Below, one piece after another: positions 1 through 7,559 of a stretch of 64,000 bases of DNA. The stretch is taken from assembly GCA_965249815.1 (NCBI GenBank), contig CBDFMV010000003.1:3968001-4032000 (forward strand). Reading direction: 5' to 3'. The stretch is from JAJAZB01 sp965249815 (GTDB taxonomy: Bacteria; Bacteroidota; Bacteroidia; Cytophagales; Spirosomataceae). The first letter of the stretch is position 1; the number at the start of each line of letters is the position of its first letter. A model generated the notes under the pieces. That model did no database searches and was not told the origin of the DNA. It saw only the letters and a list, made by a program, of their open reading frames with translations. Both the position numbers and the translations under genes were made by a program.

Positions 1-1820
1 TCGCTTTCCACCTCGACTTTGGGCGTGTTTTCGGCCAATTGCAACCCGGCGGCTTTCAGGCGGTCCACAAATTGTCGGTTGTCGGCGTCGGAAAAGTAGT
101 CGAGCACGCTCTGGGCGATGCGCCCGCCGATTTCGGGTACGTTCGTCAAGCTTTCAAAAGTGGCGTTTTCAATGGCGTCGATGGTGCCATAGTACGCCGC
201 CAGCTTTTCGGCCACCGTCGCCCCCACGTACCGGATTCCGACGGCAAACAGCACCTGTCGGAACGGGATTTGTTTCGAGGCCTCAATGGCCTTCAGAATA
301 TTCTCAACGGTTTTTTCCTGAAAACTTATTTTTTTCGTCTTTCCCGTTTCGGGGTTCGTAAAAACTTTTTCGAGGCCAAACAGGTCCTCGTAAGTCAGGT
401 CGTAAAAATCGGCCGGATTGCGCACGAGGCCTTTTTCGTAGAGCAATTCGATTTTCCCTTCGCCCAGACTCTCCAGATTCATGGCTTTGCGCTGGATGAA
501 ATGCTCCAGTTTGGCCTTCAATTGCGGCGGACACCCTTTCTCGTTCGGGCAGTAAAAATGCGCTTCGTTTTCGCGCCGGACAAGTTCGGTACCGCACGAC
601 GGGCACTGCGTTGGGTATGCAATGGGCTGACTGGCAGCGGGGCGTTTTTCGGGGGAGAAGCCCGTGATTTTCGGGATGATTTCCCCGCCTTTTTCCACGA
701 AAACCGTGTCGCCGAGGCGCAGGCCGAGGCGCTCAATTTCATTGGAATTGTGCAGCGTGGCGCGTTTGACGATGGTTCCGGCCAGCAACACTGGCTTCAG
801 CAGCGCCACGGGCGTGACGGCCCCCGTTCGGCCCACGTTGTACTCGATGCCCTGCAACACCGTCGCCACCGACTCGGCTTTAAACTTGAAGGCAATCGCC
901 CAGCGCGGCACTTTGGCCGTGAAACCGAGTTCGCGCTGCTGGTCGAAGCGGTTGATTTTCACGACGATGCCGTCGGTGTTGAGTGGCAGTTCGAAGCGCC
1001 TGGTTTCCCACTCGGCGATGTAGGCCAGCACGTCGTGGATGGTGGCGCATTTCTGCCAGGTCGGCGACACGTTGAAGCCCCAGCGTTTCAGCGCCCGCAG
1101 GCTTTCTTCGTGGGTTTGAAACTGCTCGTTGTCGGCGAGGTAGGTGTAGAGGTAGCAATTCAGCCCGCGCCGGGCCACTTCCGCCGAATCCTGAAGTTTG
1201 AACGTCCCGGCGGCGGTGTTGCGCGGGTTCATCAGCAGCGCCTCGCCGATGTCCTCGCGTTCTTTATTGAGTTTTTCAAACGCCGCCAGCGGCATGAAGC
1301 CTTCGCCGCGCACTTCAAACAGCGCCGGGGCGTCGGTGGCGCTTTCGGGCAGGCGGAGCGGCAGCGTGCGCAGCGTGCGGACGTTGGGCGTGATGTCGTC
1401 GCCACGGGTGCCGTCGCCCCGTGTGACGCCGCGCACGAGCAATCCGTTTTCGTAGGTCATGCTGAGCGAGATGCCGTCGAATTTCTGCTCGCAAATGTAT
1501 TCGTAGTCAGCGCCTTCGAGGCCACGCCGCACACGGTCGTCGAAATCGAGGAGTTCCTGCTCGCTGTACGTGTTGCCCAGCGAAAGCATCGGGTAGCGGT
1601 GCTGGACGGTCGGAAACTCTTTGGAAATCGTGCCGCCCACCCGCTGCGTGGGGGAGTCGGGGCGGCGCAGGGCGGGGTACTCCCGCTCCAGAGCCGTCAG
1701 TTCGGTTAGCAACGCGTCGAACTCGAAATCGGTGATTTCCGAAACGGCGTCCTGGTAGTAGCGGTGGTTGTAGTAATTGAGGCGTTCGGTGAGGTGAGCG
1801 ATGCGTTCGGTGGGGGACAT
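1..1820 (-). CDS. ligA: NAD-dependent DNA ligase LigA (C-terminus beyond window edge)
   Basis: This enzyme seals nicks in duplex DNA with NAD+ as adenylate donor, in replication and repair. The frame runs off the left edge without a stop, so about 606 codons are visible and the end of the HhH region and the BRCT domain are missing. The adenylation lysine is visible in the motif CEQKFDGISL at about residue 113, close to the E. coli position. A four-cysteine zinc finger (CPSCG...CPNEKGC) follows near residue 400, then helix-hairpin-helix sequence. The ATG at 1820 fits the usual N-terminus of the family (MSPTERIAHLTERL). A minus-7 box lies about 47 nt upstream, and the gene diverges from rpe. 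Family assignment is secure. Confidence 0.96.
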   Translation of the reverse strand, partial: MSPTERIAHLTERLNYYNHRYYQDAVSEITDFEFDALLTELTALEREYPALRRPDSPTQRVGGTISKEFPTVQHRYPMLSLGNTYSEQELLDFDDRVRRGLEGADYEYICEQKFDGISLSMTYENGLLVRGVTRGDGTRGDDITPNVRTLRTLPLRLPESATDAPALFEVRGEGFMPLAAFEKLNKEREDIGEALLMNPRNTAAGTFKLQDSAEVARRGLNCYLYTYLADNEQFQTHEESLRALKRWGFNVSPTWQKCATIHDVLAYIAEWETRRFELPLNTDGIVVKINRFDQQRELGFTAKVPRWAIAFKFKAESVATVLQGIEYNVGRTGAVTPVALLKPVLLAGTIVKRATLHNSNEIERLGLRLGDTVFVEKGGEIIPKITGFSPEKRPAASQPIAYPTQCPSCGTELVRRENEAHFYCPNEKGCPPQLKAKLEHFIQRKAMNLESLGEGKIELLYEKGLVRNPADFYDLTYEDLFGLEKVFTNPETGKTKKISFQEKTVENILKAIEASKQIPFRQVLFAVGIRYVGATVAEKLAAYYGTIDAIENATFESLTNVPEIGGRIAQSVLDYFSDADNRQFVDRLKAAGLQLAENTPKVEVES

Positions 1821-1866
1821 TGCGGAATTCGGATTGCGGAATGAGCCGCGATAAATTCGTTGCGGG

Positions 1867-1874
1867 CAAAAATA
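1867..1874 (-). promoter_or_regulatory. Bacteroidota minus-7 box for ligA
   Basis: The minus strand reads TATTTTTG, a match to the Bacteroidota consensus TAnnTTTG, about 47 nt upstream of the ligA start. No clear minus-33 TTTG is seen at the usual spacing. Confidence 0.5.
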
Positions 1875-1897
1875 AGGAGATCGAACCGACACTAACC

Positions 1898-1905
1898 TAC
1901 TTTTG
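1898..1905 (+). promoter_or_regulatory. Bacteroidota minus-7 box for rpe
   Basis: TACTTTTG matches TAnnTTTG and lies about 35 nt upstream of the rpe ATG. It is placed back to back with the ligA box. An 11-bp inverted repeat (CGGATTGCGGA at 1830-1840, its complement at 1923-1933) flanks both boxes. Confidence 0.5.
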
Positions 1906-1940
1906 CAATCCGCAGTCAAAAATCCGCAATCCGACTTCCA

Positions 1941-2576
1941 ATGCCCATTATCGCCCCGTCCCTGCTCGCCGCCGATTTTGCCAACCTCCAGCGCGACGTG
2001 GAACTCGTGAACCGTTCCGCCGCCGACTGGCTGCATTTCGACGTCATGGACGGCCGCTTCGTGCCCAACATTTCCTTCGGCATTCCCCTGGCCGAAGCCG
2101 TGAGCCGCCACCTCACCAAACCGCTCGACGTGCACCTGATGATTGTCGAGCCGGAAAAGTACCTCGAAGCGTTTGCCAAAGCCGGGGCATCGCACCTGCA
2201 CGTTCACCTCGAAGCCTGCCCGAACCTCCACCGCACGGTTCAGCAAATCAAAGAGTTGGGCTGCAAAGCGGGCGTCGCGCTGAACCCGCACACGCCCGTT
2301 TCGCTGCTCGAAGACATCCTGGCCGACGTGGACGTCGTGTTGCTGATGTCGGTCAATCCGGGTTTTGGCGGGCAAAAATTCATTGAGCATACGTACGAAA
2401 AAGTGCGAAAACTGCGGGCGATGAGCAATTCGGTGCTGATTGAAATCGACGGCGGCGTGAATTTACAAAACGCCCCGCGACTACTCGAAGCCGGGGCTGA
2501 CGTGCTCGTGGCGGGGAATGTGGTGTTTTCGGCCACTGATCCGGCTGTAGTAATTGCTTCGCTGAAAGACCTGTGA
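1941..2576 (+). CDS. rpe: Ribulose-phosphate 3-epimerase
   Basis: This cytosolic enzyme interconverts ribulose 5-phosphate and xylulose 5-phosphate in the pentose phosphate pathway. At 211 residues it has the usual family length and starts with the typical MPIIAPSLLAADFANL. The metal and catalytic signatures of the TIM barrel are visible: HFDVMDGRFVPN near residue 34, DVHLMI near 67, and the phosphate-binding VNPGFGGQKF and IDGGVN segments towards the C-terminus. It diverges from ligA under its own promoter. A short hairpin that includes the stop codon follows, shared with the convergent TonB receptor gene. No anomaly seen. Confidence 0.96.
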   Translation: MPIIAPSLLAADFANLQRDVELVNRSAADWLHFDVMDGRFVPNISFGIPLAEAVSRHLTKPLDVHLMIVEPEKYLEAFAKAGASHLHVHLEACPNLHRTVQQIKELGCKAGVALNPHTPVSLLEDILADVDVVLLMSVNPGFGGQKFIEHTYEKVRKLRAMSNSVLIEIDGGVNLQNAPRLLEAGADVLVAGNVVFSATDPAVVIASLKDL

Positions 2577-2594
2577 GGTTTTTTAAACCTCACA
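2572..2594. terminator. Hairpin between convergent rpe and TonB receptor genes
   Basis: A 10-bp stem (TGTGAGGTTT with AAACCTCACA) sits between the two convergent genes and overlaps the rpe stop. It probably works in both directions. The T-tract is short. Confidence 0.55.
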
Positions 2595-2607
2595 AGTCTC
2601 AGGGTGT

Positions 2608-5070
2608 TTAAAACGGCACAATCACCTTCGCGCTGAAGTTACGGCCCATGTTGAAAATACCCCGTTTGCCGTTGGGCGAGGCGGTGTAGTACTCGAAATA
2701 CTTCAGCCGGTTGAGGTGCGACTGGTAGGTGACGTCGAAGAGGTTGTCCACCTGAAAAAATACCTGGAACCGCTCTTTTTTGGCCCGGTCGGTCACGGTC
2801 GCGCCCGTCCCCACGTTGAGCAGCGAGTAGCCCGCCGTGTAGGTTTCGGTGTTGTCAACGCCATAAAAGTGATCCTGCGCCGCGTAGTGGTCCACTTCCG
2901 CCCGGACGTAAATTTTGGCAAACGCGCCGACGGGTTTCGCAAACGAGGCCCGCACTTCCGAGCGGGTGTGCAACGGCGGAATGAACGGCAGGTAGCGGGC
3001 GGCATCGCCGTACAATTCGATGAGCTTGTCGTTGCGGTTTAACCCGCGAATGAATGACAGGCTGTTGTTGAACTGAAACCAACTCACCGTTTGCGGGTGC
3101 CAGTTGAGGCTCACTTCCAGCCCATACAACTGCGCCTTCGACTGCTGGTACTGGTAAGTAAAATTGCCCGGCACAATTACCACCGGTTGCCCGGCGGCGT
3201 CGAAGAGGCGGGCCTGGTAAATGTAGTTCTGAATGGTGTTGTTGAACAATTCGACGCTCAAATCCACGTCTTTCAACGTCGCCAGAAAGGCTAAATCCGT
3301 TTGCAGGCTGAATTCGGGTTTGAAATCGCGGTTGCCGAGGTACACGATGTGCGCGCCGGGATCGAGGCCGTTCGAGCCGATTTCAGTGATGTTGGGCGCG
3401 CGGTAGCCCCGGGCCACGTTGGCCTTCAGCAACAGCCGTTCCGTCAGGTTGTACGTCAGCCCGATGCTGCCCGAAACCCCCGTGAACCGCCGCGAGTAGG
3501 TCGGGAATTGCAGGTGCGCCCCAGCCGTATCTGGGAAGGCCGCCAGACGTTCGTACCCGGTTGCAGGATTTTTTTTGACGAACTGGTCGGGCCAATTCCA
3601 GGTGCGCAGGTCGGCTCGCACGCCGCCGCTGACGTCCACCGGGCCGAGCGATTTTTTCAGGAAAACGTAGCTGCCCAGGTCGAACAGGTGGAAGTTGGGA
3701 ATGGGAAAATCGGTGCCGTCGCGGTGCTGGTTGCTTTGGTACATGCCGTTGACGCCGAGCGTGGCCTCCCAGCCTTTCCAGGTCGGGAAATTGTATTTGA
3801 CATCGTAGTTGAGCGTGTTGAGCACCACAAACAGCCCTGCCTGCGCGGGCCGCGTGGGGTGGTTGTACTCGCGCCGGACGCTCTGCTGCAGGCCGACGGT
3901 AGCGCTCAGTTCGCCTTCCCCGATCTTAAACTGGTTGCGCGTGTACACCCGGTAATGCTGAATGTGCTGATGCAACGAGTTGATGCGGTACGTGCGCAGG
4001 TCGCTGGTGGGCACGAGCGGGCGGTTGGTGATGTCGTCGAGGTTGGCGTCGAACACCTGGCGGGTGAACCGGCGGGTGAGGGAATCGCGGCTCCCGTCGG
4101 GAATTTCCTGCAAATTTTCGTAGGCCGTGACGTACACGAACGACGACCCCCAGGCTTTATCGACGCCCACCATGCCCGACAGGTTGAATTCGCGGAACGC
4201 CGTACCGTACACGCGCCTGTCGAAGCGGTTGGTGTAGGCGGTGGCCGTCTTGGCGGATGCGCGCGCCGACCATTTAAAGCCGTTTTTGTTGTAGGCCAAC
4301 CCTACCGACGTACCTGCCATGCCGTTGTTGGTGTGGTACTCGGCCAGCGCGTCACCGCGCACCTGGCCCTCGTCGCCTTTTGGCACGTAGGGAATGAAAT
4401 TGATGACGCCCGCCAGCGCGTCGGAGCCATAAATGAGACTGGCCGGGCCTTTCACCACCTCGGCCCGCTCGATGCCGTACTGGTCAATTTCCACGCCGTG
4501 CTCGTCGCCCCACTGCTGGCCTTCCTGCCGGACGCCGTTGTAGAGCGTCAGCACGCGGTTGTAGCCAAGGCCCCGGATGAAAGGTTTGGAAACGTTCGGT
4601 CCCGTCGTCACGGCGCTCAGACCCGGAACGCCCTTGAGCACGGCGTCGATGAGGTTGTTGTTGACGTTCATGTCCATCTCCTTTTTCGTGATCAGGGCGA
4701 TGGAAACGGGACTTTTGCGGATTTCCGTACCGCGTGAGACGCCCGTTACGATGACTTCGCTGAGGGTCGAGGCGGTGTTTCTCAGGCTGACCGTCACGGC
4801 AACCGACGTATCGGCAAGCACCCTGACTTTCAGGCGCTCAGTTTGAAAACCCACGTTGCTGACGAAAATTTCCTGCACGCCAACCGGCACGTTCGCTACC
4901 GTAAAACGCCCGGCCGAGTCAGTGAGGGCGCCGAGTTTCAATTTCGGTAGACCCACCGTGACGAACTCCAGGGGTCGGTTGTCCGTCAGAATCCGGCCCC
5001 GGATGGTGCCTGTCTGCGCGAACGCCACCGAGGCTGAAAGCAGCCCGGTTACCAATAAAATGTGTTTCAT
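2608..5070 (-). CDS. TonB-dependent outer-membrane receptor with carboxypeptidase-regulatory N-terminus
   Basis: An outer-membrane active-transport barrel of 820 residues. A signal peptide ending at ASVAFAQ is followed by a CarboxypepD_reg-like beta-sandwich (residues about 22-105, TGTIRGRIL...). The plug begins near VIVTGVSRGTEIRKSP, with the typical plug sequence GPASLIYGSDALAGVINF near residue 210, then a long beta-barrel. The last residue is Phe (KVIVPF), as is usual for BAM-assembled barrels. It is not a SusC type and has no SusD partner. It lies 99 nt downstream of a small His-rich membrane protein that has a DtxR/MntR-like palindrome upstream, so metal or metallophore uptake is my inference. 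The substrate cannot be read from the sequence. Confidence 0.9.
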   Translation of the reverse strand: MKHILLVTGLLSASVAFAQTGTIRGRILTDNRPLEFVTVGLPKLKLGALTDSAGRFTVANVPVGVQEIFVSNVGFQTERLKVRVLADTSVAVTVSLRNTASTLSEVIVTGVSRGTEIRKSPVSIALITKKEMDMNVNNNLIDAVLKGVPGLSAVTTGPNVSKPFIRGLGYNRVLTLYNGVRQEGQQWGDEHGVEIDQYGIERAEVVKGPASLIYGSDALAGVINFIPYVPKGDEGQVRGDALAEYHTNNGMAGTSVGLAYNKNGFKWSARASAKTATAYTNRFDRRVYGTAFREFNLSGMVGVDKAWGSSFVYVTAYENLQEIPDGSRDSLTRRFTRQVFDANLDDITNRPLVPTSDLRTYRINSLHQHIQHYRVYTRNQFKIGEGELSATVGLQQSVRREYNHPTRPAQAGLFVVLNTLNYDVKYNFPTWKGWEATLGVNGMYQSNQHRDGTDFPIPNFHLFDLGSYVFLKKSLGPVDVSGGVRADLRTWNWPDQFVKKNPATGYERLAAFPDTAGAHLQFPTYSRRFTGVSGSIGLTYNLTERLLLKANVARGYRAPNITEIGSNGLDPGAHIVYLGNRDFKPEFSLQTDLAFLATLKDVDLSVELFNNTIQNYIYQARLFDAAGQPVVIVPGNFTYQYQQSKAQLYGLEVSLNWHPQTVSWFQFNNSLSFIRGLNRNDKLIELYGDAARYLPFIPPLHTRSEVRASFAKPVGAFAKIYVRAEVDHYAAQDHFYGVDNTETYTAGYSLLNVGTGATVTDRAKKERFQVFFQVDNLFDVTYQSHLNRLKYFEYYTASPNGKRGIFNMGRNFSAKVIVPF

Positions 5071-5169
5071 GAACGGGAAAAAGCTTCTTGGCCAATGAGT
5101 TAGTCCGACCCCGCGGTCGGAAATTGAACGCCGCGCGCTCCAGTGGTCGGGGCGGCGTTGCAGAATCGG

Positions 5170-5535
5170 TCATGGCACCGAAGGCGGCCCCCGGAGTAGA
5201 AAGGAGCAGAACGAATGGGAAAGCAGGGGAGAAGTTTGGGCCGTGTGCGCAACCCAGGCAAGCAGGATCACGGGTGAAAACGACACCACCGGGGGCGTTT
5301 CAGCTACGAACGAACCGTTGGCAACGGCGTCAAGCAGCGCCAGCTCCGCCGCCGAGTGCGGATTGGCTTTGATGGGGCCTTTGCCATCGGGCCAGAACGG
5401 GTGCGCGTGGGTAACGATGCGCCCGTCGGGCAGCCGGTGCCCGTGTCTGAACACGACAAGGTTGACCTGCATCAGCGCAAAGAGCGTGAAAAGCAGCCAG
5501 GCCAGGCGTTGCCGGTTCGAAGGTTGGGAAAGCAT
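5170..5535 (-). CDS. Small His-rich membrane-anchored protein upstream of TonB receptor
   Basis: A 121-residue protein with one hydrophobic N-terminal segment (LAWLLFTLFALMQVNLVVF), then a His-rich stretch with FRHGHRLPDGR and VTHAHPFWPDGKG, and a second hydrophobic stretch near residue 90. No enzyme motif is present. Similar small proteins occur next to TonB receptors in other Bacteroidota, as far as I recall. The H-x-H pattern suggests metal binding at the inner membrane or periplasm (inference). A palindromic operator candidate lies 17-41 nt upstream of the start, and the TonB receptor follows on the same strand, so the two are probably one regulated unit. The ATG at 5535 is the only start that keeps the membrane anchor. 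Confidence 0.7.
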   Translation of the reverse strand: MLSQPSNRQRLAWLLFTLFALMQVNLVVFRHGHRLPDGRIVTHAHPFWPDGKGPIKANPHSAAELALLDAVANGSFVAETPPVVSFSPVILLAWVAHTAQTSPLLSHSFCSFLLRGPPSVP

Positions 5536-5551
5536 TCTGCCGTAAACGTAC

Positions 5552-5576
5552 TAAATTTTAGACAACTCTAAATTTA
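5552..5576 (-). promoter_or_regulatory. Palindromic operator candidate (DtxR/MntR-like)
   Basis: The core TTTAGA-CAAC-TCTAAA (5557-5572) is a perfect inverted repeat. A second, outer register pairs TAAATTT with AAATTTA. It lies just upstream of the His-rich protein and TonB receptor genes, where a metal-dependent repressor would act. Resemblance to DtxR-family boxes is by pattern only. Confidence 0.5.
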
Positions 5577-5629
5577 TTCTGCTATGATTTTTGAAACGTA
5601 CGTTTCCTCATGAAGTAGATGGGAGTAAA

Positions 5630-5657
5630 GTCGTGCCACGATTTTTCGTGGCACGAC
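5630..5657. terminator. Perfect hairpin downstream of M14 peptidase gene
   Basis: A 12-bp perfect stem (GTCGTGCCACGA with TCGTGGCACGAC) and a TTTT loop lie 5 nt beyond the stop of the minus-strand peptidase gene. Likely terminator. It shares the word CGTGGCAC with the palindrome at 32400-32431. Confidence 0.55.
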
Positions 5658-5662
5658 GTTCT

Positions 5663-7459
5663 TCAGAATTTCCCGCTTGCCGTCGTCAGACCACCTTTCT
5701 GGCTGTTCACGTCGATCGCCCAGGTCGCCGGATTTCCCTTCACCACCCAGCGCACTTTCACGTAGCCCATGCCGGGAATATTGGGCACTTCGAGCGCCTG
5801 AGGGTTCAGGCGCTGATCGCGGTAACTTTCAAAAGCCGACTGCGCCCCGAAGCCAAAGCCAGCCCCGTCGGGGTTGCTCATGATCAGCCCGGCGGCCACG
5901 TCGGCACCTTTCAGGGTTACGTAATCGGGCGGATTGATTTTGTTCCGGACGTCGAACGCCGAGTGGGTCGGGATGACGCGGGTGTTGGCCACCGTCGCCG
6001 TGATCTCGCTGAATCCGCCGCCTAATTCGCGTTTTACCACGTCGCGCACTTCGATTTTGGGCATGTGGTAGGCGTGGAGAATCGTGAACGAAGCGTTGCG
6101 GTGGCCGTCGGTTTCGAGCATAAACCCGGGGTGGTTGCGGATGTAATTTTTCTTGAAACCGCCGATTTCGATGTCGCCGTACTGGGGGTGTTTGAAGGGT
6201 TTCCAGTCCACAAACGCGTCGCCGTGCAGCAGCAGGCGGTCGAAATCGTAGGGTTCGGTGCTGGCCCCGGAGCGGGCGGCGGCATTGTCGGAATCGCGGC
6301 GGTTGAAGTATTGGTACGAATTCCAAAGCTCGTTCGAGAACGTGAAAATGCCCCGGCTCAGCGCCAGCCAGTCGATTTCGCCGCCGTACACCGTGTACAG
6401 CACTTTGTGAATCGGCCCGTATTTGTAACTGGGAATCATTTTCTCGCCCGTGTTGCCGATGAAATCGTACACAGCCACGTCGGCGGGTTCGTAGTAGGGG
6501 TCGTCTTCCGCCGCGCCCGGCCCGCGCAGAAACAACCCGCTGATGTTGTGGTAACTCTGCGCGCCGGCGATGTTGGGGTGGCTCATCACGAACTGCATCA
6601 CGTTGCGGTTTTCGGTGAAGCTGTACGGGTATTTGTACGCGCCGTTCTGAACGTAGTCGGGCTGCCAGTTCCAGCCCCAGTCGCGGTTGGGGTCGTACAC
6701 GCCGGGGCGGTCTTCGTTCACCAGCCCGTCGCCGTCGTTGTCGAGGCCTTCGAGGCCCAGCATTTCGTAGTCGCCGGGTTCGTCGGGTCTGGCGGGCATC
6801 AGCATGCGCGGGTCGTCGGGGTTCACTTTCATCCGACCGTTGGGCGATTTGCGGCGCATCATCGTGATTTCGCCGTCGCCGTCGAGGTCGTCGAAGTTGT
6901 CTTCGTCCACCAGCCCGTCGCCGTCGTCGTCGATGGGAAACAGGCCCGTGCGCGGCGTGTTGGTCGTGTTGAGGTCGTGGATGAAGTTGTCGCGGGCGTC
7001 GGGGTTGAGGCTGGGCAGGAAATAAAATGCCTTGTCGCGGAGCAATTCCTGAATAAACTTGCTCGTGGCGTGGTTTTCGGTCAGGTACCAGGCGGCGTAG
7101 AGCGTCATTTCGGCCCCCTGCAACTCGTTGGAGTGAATGTTGGCGTCAGTCCAGAAGGCCGGTTTCTGCCGGTCGGTTTTGCCTGATTTGAAGTCGGTGA
7201 CCGTCAGCACGAGCATGTCGCGGCCCTGCGTGGACTTGCCCATGCTTTCGACCCGCGCCAAATCGGGGTACGCTTTGGCGATGCGCTGCATGATGTCGGT
7301 GAGGCCCTTCGAGTCGTTGTAGTGGTTCCAGGAAATAGCGACTTTCGGGTTGGGCGGCGTACCAATGGCCCGCAGGCCGATGTCGTTGGGCGTTTGCGCC
7401 GGTTTGGTCTGGGCCAGCGCGCCAGTGGCGAGGAGGCTGAGGAGGAGAAGTTTTTTCAT
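5663..7459 (-). CDS. Secreted M14-family zinc carboxypeptidase with Asp-rich calcium-type loops
   Basis: A 598-residue exported peptidase. A signal peptide (MKKLLLLSLLATGALAQ) precedes the M14 fold. Zinc ligands are visible as His109 and Glu112 in IHSNELQGAE and His304 in SYHNISG; the catalytic Glu is about residue 449 in FMLETDGHRN. Three Asp-rich loops of the EF-hand/dockerin type (residues about 177-187, 190-197 and 240-250) probably bind calcium. A C-terminal beta domain of about 110 residues follows, as in other Bacteroidota M14 enzymes. It lies 100 nt downstream of a paralogue on the same strand, so the pair may be co-transcribed. The substrate is unknown; extracellular peptide or peptidoglycan trimming are options. 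Confidence 0.88.
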   Translation of the reverse strand: MKKLLLLSLLATGALAQTKPAQTPNDIGLRAIGTPPNPKVAISWNHYNDSKGLTDIMQRIAKAYPDLARVESMGKSTQGRDMLVLTVTDFKSGKTDRQKPAFWTDANIHSNELQGAEMTLYAAWYLTENHATSKFIQELLRDKAFYFLPSLNPDARDNFIHDLNTTNTPRTGLFPIDDDGDGLVDEDNFDDLDGDGEITMMRRKSPNGRMKVNPDDPRMLMPARPDEPGDYEMLGLEGLDNDGDGLVNEDRPGVYDPNRDWGWNWQPDYVQNGAYKYPYSFTENRNVMQFVMSHPNIAGAQSYHNISGLFLRGPGAAEDDPYYEPADVAVYDFIGNTGEKMIPSYKYGPIHKVLYTVYGGEIDWLALSRGIFTFSNELWNSYQYFNRRDSDNAAARSGASTEPYDFDRLLLHGDAFVDWKPFKHPQYGDIEIGGFKKNYIRNHPGFMLETDGHRNASFTILHAYHMPKIEVRDVVKRELGGGFSEITATVANTRVIPTHSAFDVRNKINPPDYVTLKGADVAAGLIMSNPDGAGFGFGAQSAFESYRDQRLNPQALEVPNIPGMGYVKVRWVVKGNPATWAIDVNSQKGGLTTASGKF

Positions 7460-7478
7460 GAAAAGTCAGGGAGAATGC

Positions 7479-7547
7479 TCAATGTTCAATTTTAAATGGC
7501 TTGAAATTCAACTGATTGAGTGCTGAAAATTGAACATGGAACATTGA
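7479..7547. repeat. AT-rich inverted repeat between the two M14 genes
   Basis: Arms ATGTTCAATTTT (7482-7493) and AAAATTGAACAT (7526-7537) are perfect complements. The word TTCAATGTTCAA and its complement recur around them. It could form a 12-bp hairpin between the two genes and act as processing site or partial terminator. Confidence 0.6.
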
Positions 7548-7559
7548 ATATTTTTAGTT

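Noticed and set aside
39..1709. Long open frame on the plus strand (556 codons)
   Set aside because: It is antisense to ligA, whose motifs are clear. GC-rich codon use leaves the opposite strand open.
3301..4737. 478-codon plus-strand frame
   Set aside because: Antisense to the TonB receptor; composition rich in Arg, Ala and Val with no domain.
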